Assembly (NCBI GenBank): GCA_023853785.1
Contig: JAJIRX010000557.1
Span: 248,001-312,000 of the forward strand
Direction: 5' to 3'
Origin: Psilocybe azurescens
Lineage: Eukaryota; Basidiomycota; Agaricomycetes; Agaricales; Agrocybaceae
DNA: 64,000 nt
Positions 58,101-64,000 of the stretch are shown here, one piece after another. A model generated the notes under the pieces. The model worked only from the letters and a program-made list of their open reading frames with translations, made no database searches and was not told where the DNA came from. The position numbers and the translations under genes are program-made. The number at the start of each line of letters is the position of its first letter. Within the stretch, counting starts at the first letter, position 1.

Positions 58101-59731
58101 GATCTTCTATGCTTCTGATCATCTTTTGACTTTTGGCCATTTAGGACTAGTGACTTACTACTATTGACGACCCATATAGAACCTCGGTTTCGTTGCCTGT
58201 GTACCATTTAGGACCCGTATATACTAATATAGCAACATTTGTTGTGGAACAGGGTCCTAGTGATCCTGACCGGATGGCTTGGATAAAACGAGCTCCTGCG
58301 CGTCCGCTTGATATCCATGCTTCCTGGATTCATGGACGTTATAGACAAACGACAAAATTTTCTGGAAATCAGGACGTTAGTTTAATTGAAATGAACATTG
58401 GAGCATTCAGCACTGTACTGACACTAGCATGTTCAAATATAATGTAGCGAATTGACAAGCTGGGCGGGGCGATTTCGACATTCACACGAGGTGTTGGATC
58501 TGGGATGTCGCTTCCAAAAAGAGAAGACTTCGGATGCAAGTAGATCGACCGCATGGAGAGTATCGGCAATTCAAACGAGAAGGTTCCACGGACAGAGACT
58601 TCAGGATAGATAACAGCAACGAGCAGGGAAAAGCATTGGATAAACCACATTCCGAATGGTCAAAGGAGGGTCTCGGGAGGTAGTCAAATGTTTTTACCAG
58701 GGCATACGGCATACGAATTGAGAAAACACTCCACAGCGGAAACCTTCAACTCCGTTTAATTTGTGAACTTGGGACTGTACTGTGTACTGTCGCGAATACG
58801 AAAGGTTCGACCGAAATGGAGGAATTGCGCCTCTTCCTGGGAGAACGCTGGGGCAATTGCGTTCCACGTTCGGCACATCAGCTTATTCTGCGTGCTTGCT
58901 TCAAAGCTATCAACCGTGAGGCCTTCAGGCAGAAACATTTTAGACTAGATCACCAGACACTGAAACCATTCTATTCTTACCTTTTAAGCTTGCGCAGAAA
59001 TATACTGGGGTTGTCGTCATACTTCTGTTGGATAGAAAGATACGGGCATGGACGTGGTACCACGATCAGTCGACCGTATCAGGTATGTGGGTAAGTACAA
59101 TGAGCAATAGGTAGGAGCCTCACAAATTAATCGTAAGAGAAGGTCACGATCTGCTCAGCCTGTAAACAGTCCGAGCCTCGAGGTTTGCTTGTTTTGCTTG
59201 TTGGAGATTCACCTAAATGACTTGGCCTGCAAGTAGCACCGCCGGAAAAGAAAGACGCAGCCAGTCGGTTTCTAGCATGGGAACCGATGCTGAACGTGGT
59301 AATGCAAGTCAGACCCTTGCAAACTTAGACAAGGCATAACGGTAGGCTTTACGATGAGAGTAAAGGATCGCCATCGAGGTGCTTCTCTTGAGAATTGTCA
59401 ATTACCTAAAATCAGATCGATGTTGGCACCCGGCATGGAAGTTGGCAGAAGTCAACGAGAAAGTGATGCGTCAAACAATGTTTCTGCTCCTAAAGTCCGT
59501 CAATCGGGTTTGCTGTGAAAGCGTGCTTCAAAAGTCAATGTATAGGGCCAGAGGGTGTTCGGTGTGGATGATATCTGTTTAATAAAAAGTTAAAACATTT
59601 TGCGGCATCGCGGTGCATGTCACAGTTGAATTCACAGGCGGCCGCGGCCCACTATGGCACGTGATAAGCCTCGGTGGTCCGTGCGTTAATAAAATTTGAA
59701 TAAATGCAGACGACGCTCATCTAAACAACTC

Positions 59732-59930
59732 ATACTTACCTTGATGGCATAAGCTCCTTCAACTACCTGGGTTTGTGGGCCGTGGAGATCCTTCATAGCA
59801 CGGCGACCTTGTCCTCAGAGGGTGTCTGCGGCTTGTATGGGCTTAGGCCCATGCACCGTCTCAATATTTTCCGGTCCTGCTTCGGCCACTCTGGCTGAGC
59901 AGGCTTTTTCCGAGTCTTCGGGGTCCCAAC
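59732..59930. other. GC-rich island with strong inverted repeats, function unclear
   Basis: In an AT-rich stretch, this block is GC-rich and contains several strong hairpins on either strand: GCCGTG/CACGGC (about 59780-59806), ATGGGC-TTAG-GCCCAT (about 59838-59853) and CCTGCT/AGCAGG (about 59875-59903). Its left end reads ATACTTACCTTG on the plus strand, which equals both the 5' end of U1 snRNA and the reverse of a splice donor. On the minus strand, a frame with GWDPEDSEKACSARVAEAG and, after one in-frame TGA, MKDLHGPQTQVVEGAYAIK ends exactly at that donor (AAG|GTAAGT), and an acceptor near 59581 continues it. An interrupted coding exon or a structured RNA are both possible. Confidence 0.3.
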
Positions 59931-62201
59931 CCTAACCTTAGTATATTAATCATCTAAGATTAGATTGAAGTGATCTATAATCATGATGCATTGTTAGGTA
60001 TGTGAACACATCTGTACCAGCTTGACAATCACCAACTTTTGTGCAATTATTCCACAATCATCCATTTTTATAACAATTTTTGCAGTTGTCCAATCAATAT
60101 TAATCAATGTTCATGTTACCCTGTTCCTGTTCGAATCAAATGATTTAAAAAAATCAGTTCAAGATAATGGAAAATAACTGATTGCATCTTTCACTCCATA
60201 GTAGTTGATATGTGTACAGCGTACAGCGTCGGAACTTATGATCCAAAAAATTGCTTCTGCTTCGTGTGGTCTCTTACTCGGATAGAGAATTGTGAACTTC
60301 CCTGGCACCATAAGCATCATTCCCCGACAACACTCTCCGACAACACATCAACATCAGTACAGCACAGAAAGATCAGGCTCAACGGCGCTTGCTGCCGAGA
60401 TGTTTCTATCACGGTTTAGTGGGTTAAAATCACATCTTCTAAATAGACGCTCCGAGCGTACATATCCGATCTTGACATGTTTATGTTTGTGCTTATCGGT
60501 GGAGTACGCAACACATTGACACGGATATGCACAATTGGCTGCCTTCATTGTCAGTCGTCTGCATATATATATACAGACAAGTGCGATGGTCGGTTAAGTT
60601 CTGTGTAATGTGGGACACTTGTACAGAATGCAAATTTACATCTTTCTATAAACGGGACAGCAGTGCTCCGACTGGGACATCATCTGATATCACCCGATGC
60701 GTCCATGTAAATGGAAGGCTGCAATAAGCTGAAGTGCTGAGTGGATGTAATAAGATATTATATGCATGAGTCACCCCGGAGCGATGTTGCATGGATGTTG
60801 CATGAGTGAAGTCGGTATCATGATGGGGACCACATGCCTTGCAGTGATGGAGAGTACGTCAGAAGCTACAGCACTGAGGCGGATGGTCACTTGGTTATTC
60901 TAGATTCCCCGAGTGATTGCAACGGTCCGGCACAAAGGACATAGGTCGGTGTGATGGGAAAACCAGAAAAAATAGAACACGGGCAACATGCGACTGTATT
61001 GCAATTGATGCGACGTATATCCTCAAAGCAGTCCAAAGAGATCGCGACGTAAGCATAACGAAGCCCGAACTGGCCTCTCGAAATCGATAGCCGTTGCAAC
61101 CAGCGCGCAGAAAACGGATCGAGGTCTTCGTTGTAACACTGCGCGCCACACTGTTGGTGGCGGTGTATAGAAGCATGCCCCGACTTTCGAACTCGAACAT
61201 GCGGTTGAAGTTCTGTAGATCAAAAGAACACAGTATCTGCACCCCGGACTAGATCAAGCCTCAAACCGTCCTGTGAAAACAACTACAACCAAACCCACTT
61301 CAAACAAGTCTATAGTTTTACCGAGATGAAAGAAAATATGTCGACGCTGAATGGTGCACTAGAAGTCTCCGTTGTTTGCGTATCTGTAAACTGGTATTTT
61401 CGTCGACACCCTAGGGAAATTATAGATGCACACCAAAAGGATGAGCCGTCTTGACATTGATTGTAAGCCTTTGACGGAAACATCCATCGGCGACAACATT
61501 CCATATATAGGTGCGCTTCTCTAGCGAGAATAATATGGGAAAAGGTGTATCCTATTCTTGTAGAACTTCTGGATGAGGGGCATTAGAGAGGACTTTGCAT
61601 TTAGTTCAAGAATAGTTTACCTTTTAATAATTTCATCATATAGCATGAGAGAGGCCGTCCGAACTTCTGGATGTGTTGTGCGAGTCCGCGGGAGACTGAT
61701 GGGTAGTTGAGGGCAAAACATGTCCTATCGCTGGTCAATTGCTATTGATCAAATTCACAGACAGGTCACAGGCATTATTCCATACAGAAAGTAAAACTGA
61801 GCCTCTATAGGCAACAGTAACAATCATGGTATGAAGCCAAATTGACTAGTACTAGAATGGCAGGACGGCGTTAGGCTTTTCGGCCAGGATTATTTTTATT
61901 ACCCCGCGAGTTTTCTACCAAGGAGAACCTATATGGGGCCAGTCATGTTTTCATCACTATTTAGTGGCATTGACCATCGGACGATTTGTTGAGCTTCTGA
62001 TCTTCGAGAATCACATTGGAGCCGCGGCGACTCTGCGGCAGAAGGGACAGAGCAAGGCCGGTTATGGCAGGATGAGGAATTTTAAGACAGCAGAAAAATG
62101 TAAGTTCAAAGCATGTAGATGGATCAAGATAAAAGTATCCGAGAGAATGGATAGCGGACAGGGTATATCCGGAGTACGGTAAGGGTATTGTGGTTTGGCG
62201 A

Positions 62202-62783
62202 TCAAGCAATGGCAAGCGCTAAACATATACAGATCAGAGAATCCTAGAGAAAACCAATGTCAGACAAAGGAACACTCCGCATAGGTGGATTATCTTTAGC
62301 CAGACACCGACATTATGATACATTTCCTGAGCGACAACGTCACCCTCCTCCCAGTGACAGACGATATCTGCTCTGGAGAGAAGGAAGTCGGATTATCTCA
62401 GGTCAGATGGCCAGATGAACAGAGAAATAAACGAAGACAGGCCCACCTGCCACCCTGGCCCAGATTCTCGTTAATTTGTACCAATACAACGTATTTACTA
62501 AATGCTTTGGTTGAGCAAGCCGGCATTGGTGAGGAGTTTCCTAGGAAACTCACAAACCGCGTGGCTGAATTTCAAGCATCCTTTCCTTGACCCTCTCTCC
62601 GATTTCCTTCATCCAGCCTTTAAGTCGGTCACGATCCTTTCCGGGCCAAGTACTAGTCTGCAGAGTAGAAGACAGGAGTTTCCTCATGTAAGCCTTCAGC
62701 AGATCGGCATCGAACTTGGGACGCGGTGACGAAGCTGAGGATCGAGACGGCTGTGGTGAGCGCAAGTCAGATACATGGGCCAT
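62202..62783 (-). CDS. Dynein light chain, Tctex-1 type
   Basis: A light chain of cytoplasmic dynein that binds the intermediate chain and cargo. It starts at 62783 (MAHVSDLRSPQPSRSS); exon 1 (62554-62783) carries FDADLLKAYMRKLLSSTLQ and WMKEIGERVKERMLEIQPRGF, exon 2 (62447-62497) KYVVLVQINENLGQGGR, and exon 3 ADIVCHWEEGDVVAQEMYHN. The last exon encodes DSLICICLALAIA, ending at 62202. The pieces match the family in order and length, with all introns canonical. The N-terminal Ser/Arg-rich stretch is longer than in animal DYNLT1. Confidence 0.9.
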
Positions 62784-63020
62784 CAAGGTAGAAATGCAAC
62801 CAGTAGGGCAATGGGATTCAGCGCCAGAACCACAGGAAAGGAGGCAAATGCGCGGTTTATGTTGTTTGTCTGTGTGGTTGTCACGTGTTAGGGATTTTGC
62901 GCGTCGCTTCGAGCCGCCCACTCCGAGTCAATCATACCGACCACAGCATTCCCGGAGTCAGTCAGACTTTACTCTTGATTGCTTAAAGAAAGATAATCTG
63001 TAATCCCACTCCTCCTCAAG

Positions 63021-64000
63021 ATGTCTTCGATATCCTTTCCAAACTCTCATAGAGAGTCAGGTTCACATCATGAAGACCAGTTTTATACCCCATCGTTCGA
63101 TACCAGTTCATTTCAAATGAACCCACATTCTTCACATCCTCCTCGAACACCGCGTACATCAATGCATGCTAGCTCGTCACATAACTACTCTGCAAGCATA
63201 TACGAAACTAAGGAGGAGGTGGAGGAGAAAGTTGACCCTGAAGACTTCGAGGTTGACCCTGAGGAGGAGAGAGTACAAGAGGCAGAGAAGAGAATCACAA
63301 AGGAGGAGGTATGGCGAGAGATGTTCGTAACTAGCAATGGGAGGGACAAGGCCTTTGTGAGTGTGGCGATACTCGTCAACTTCTCAAGAAACTCACTGGC
63401 TACAATGCATCACCAAGAAACTCATACAATATTCTATTAAAGTTGGACTCGTCTTCCATTTATCTCTCACTAGCAACCGATTATTGCGCCGTTCCTCACG
63501 TCCTCCATGGGAACAAAATATCGTCAAACGTCTTACTTCGACCGCCTCTGGCTTATCCTTCACAAGGTAGTCTTAAATATCCGAAAACACGTGTAATTTA
63601 TCATTTCTCACTACTCGATTGACTATAGAAAGCTGCTGCTTCTTTTCAACTGGCTGCATCCTTTGACACAAATTTTAGCGCAGCAATCGGTGCCTTTCTC
63701 TACTGAAGTATCTAACGAGAAGGCTAAGAAGGTACAAAAGCCATTTTTGCACACTGTACTCTACGCGCCGCCACCCGTTCTGCTCGAACTAGCAAATGCC
63801 GCTGCGGACGATGTCGCAACATGGTCAAGGCTAGGACTACTAGGAAAGAAGATCGGTACCCGAGCTGAGGACTTTTCCAACTGGTGTTGGCTGCTCTCTA
63901 CACTTGTAGGTCTCGTTGAGAATGGTGTAGAACGACAAATGATCAGTGGCTTGGAGGCTGAAGGTACGTTTCTTCTTTCTGTTGCCTGTCGTATGACATT
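63021..64000 (+). CDS. PEX11: Peroxisomal membrane elongation factor Pex11 (partial, runs off right edge)
   Basis: Pex11 tubulates and divides peroxisomes. Exons 63021-63356, 63418-63566 and 63629-63963 join in frame, and the next intron begins at 63964. The N-terminal low-complexity region (SSISFPNSH) precedes EVWREMFVTSNGRDKAF|KLIQYSIKVGLVFH, RLTSTASGLSFTRKLLLLFNWLHPL and the central hydrophobic blocks ILA, VLLELANAAADDVATWSRLG and WLLSTLVGLVENG. The 3' end is outside the window. Divergent from the dynein light chain, 237 bases start to start. Confidence 0.9.

Larger units (their letters stand above)
54407..62201 (+). other. Gene-poor region with decayed coding traces
   Basis: Almost 7.8 kb with no protein I can identify, in strong contrast to the rest of the window. 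The first 0.5 kb is pyrimidine-rich 3' flank of the kinase gene. Weak coding-like segments, each without a clear start, splice path or family: minus strand near 57012-57203 and 58369-58650, and plus strand near 57320-57484 and 57487-57660. All are interrupted by stops, which could mark decayed genes, an old transposable-element copy, or chance frames. Only a compact GC-rich block at 59732-59930 stands out. Confidence 0.45.

Noticed and set aside
59732..59903. U1 snRNA gene on the plus strand
   Set aside because: The 5' end matches, but the same bases are the complement of a splice donor. The U1-70K loop (GAUCAYGAAG type) is absent and the putative Sm site (ATTTTCCGG) is poor. Kept only as an open finding.
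59925..59945. Telomere-like CCCTAACC repeat
   Set aside because: Only about one and a half units, inside a chromosome arm context; coincidence is likely.
1..64000. CRISPR array, prophage, bacterial operon features
   Set aside because: Introns, codon use and gene families are fungal; no such features expected or seen.

Overview
The window is nuclear DNA from a mushroom-type fungus (Basidiomycota, probably Agaricomycetes). Genes are densely packed on both strands, and most are cut by many 45-65 nt GT-AG introns with frequent tiny exons. Single-copy housekeeping proteins are recognisable throughout: PKA regulatory subunit, Coq2, RhoGDI, Cdt1, proteasome subunits, Nup82, Sec12, TAF9, Isu1, Prp31, Pex11. 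Species cannot be named from sequence alone.

Layout. 1-8 kb: a membrane protein running in from the left, the PKA regulatory subunit (+), a Ser/Thr-rich single-pass membrane protein (+) and a pantothenate/allantoate-type MFS transporter (-). 8.2-9.2 kb: a non-autonomous hAT-type element with perfect 8-bp target duplications, inserted just upstream of that transporter. 10-15.3 kb: a Ytp1-like membrane protein (+), COQ2 (-) and RhoGDI (-). 15.8-20.3 kb: two tandem paralogues (-) coding for coiled coil, a predicted nuclease-like domain and CCCH zinc fingers. 21-27.9 kb: CDT1 (+), an alpha/beta hydrolase (-), a Gfo/Idh/MocA oxidoreductase (-) and an uncharacterised, possibly mitochondrial protein (+). 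28-31.3 kb: three proteasome genes in a row, PRE3/beta1 (-), RPN12 (+) and PRE10/alpha7 (-). 31.5-41.1 kb: NUP82 (+), a second Dal5-like MFS transporter (-), a GH105 hydrolase (+) and a cytochrome P450 (-). 42.6-54.4 kb: a NIPA-type Mg2+ transporter (-), SEC12 (+), TAF9 (-), ISU1 (+), PRP31 (-) and an Rck/Srk-type CAMK kinase (+). 54.4-62.2 kb: a gene-poor stretch with only decayed or unrecognised coding traces. 62.2-64 kb: a Tctex-type dynein light chain (-) and PEX11 (+), which runs off the right edge.

Two general points govern use of this annotation. First, many clearly conserved genes carry one-base frame breaks, nearly all at homopolymers. About 18 are listed here, mostly single-base losses. 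This pattern fits residual sequencing or assembly error better than pseudogenisation, so CDS spans are given across these breaks and each break is noted. Second, neighbours are mostly unrelated in function. The exceptions are the proteasome trio, which spans core-particle alpha ring, core-particle beta ring and regulatory lid, and possibly the GH105/MFS pair, whose shared promoter could serve uptake and breakdown of pectin fragments.
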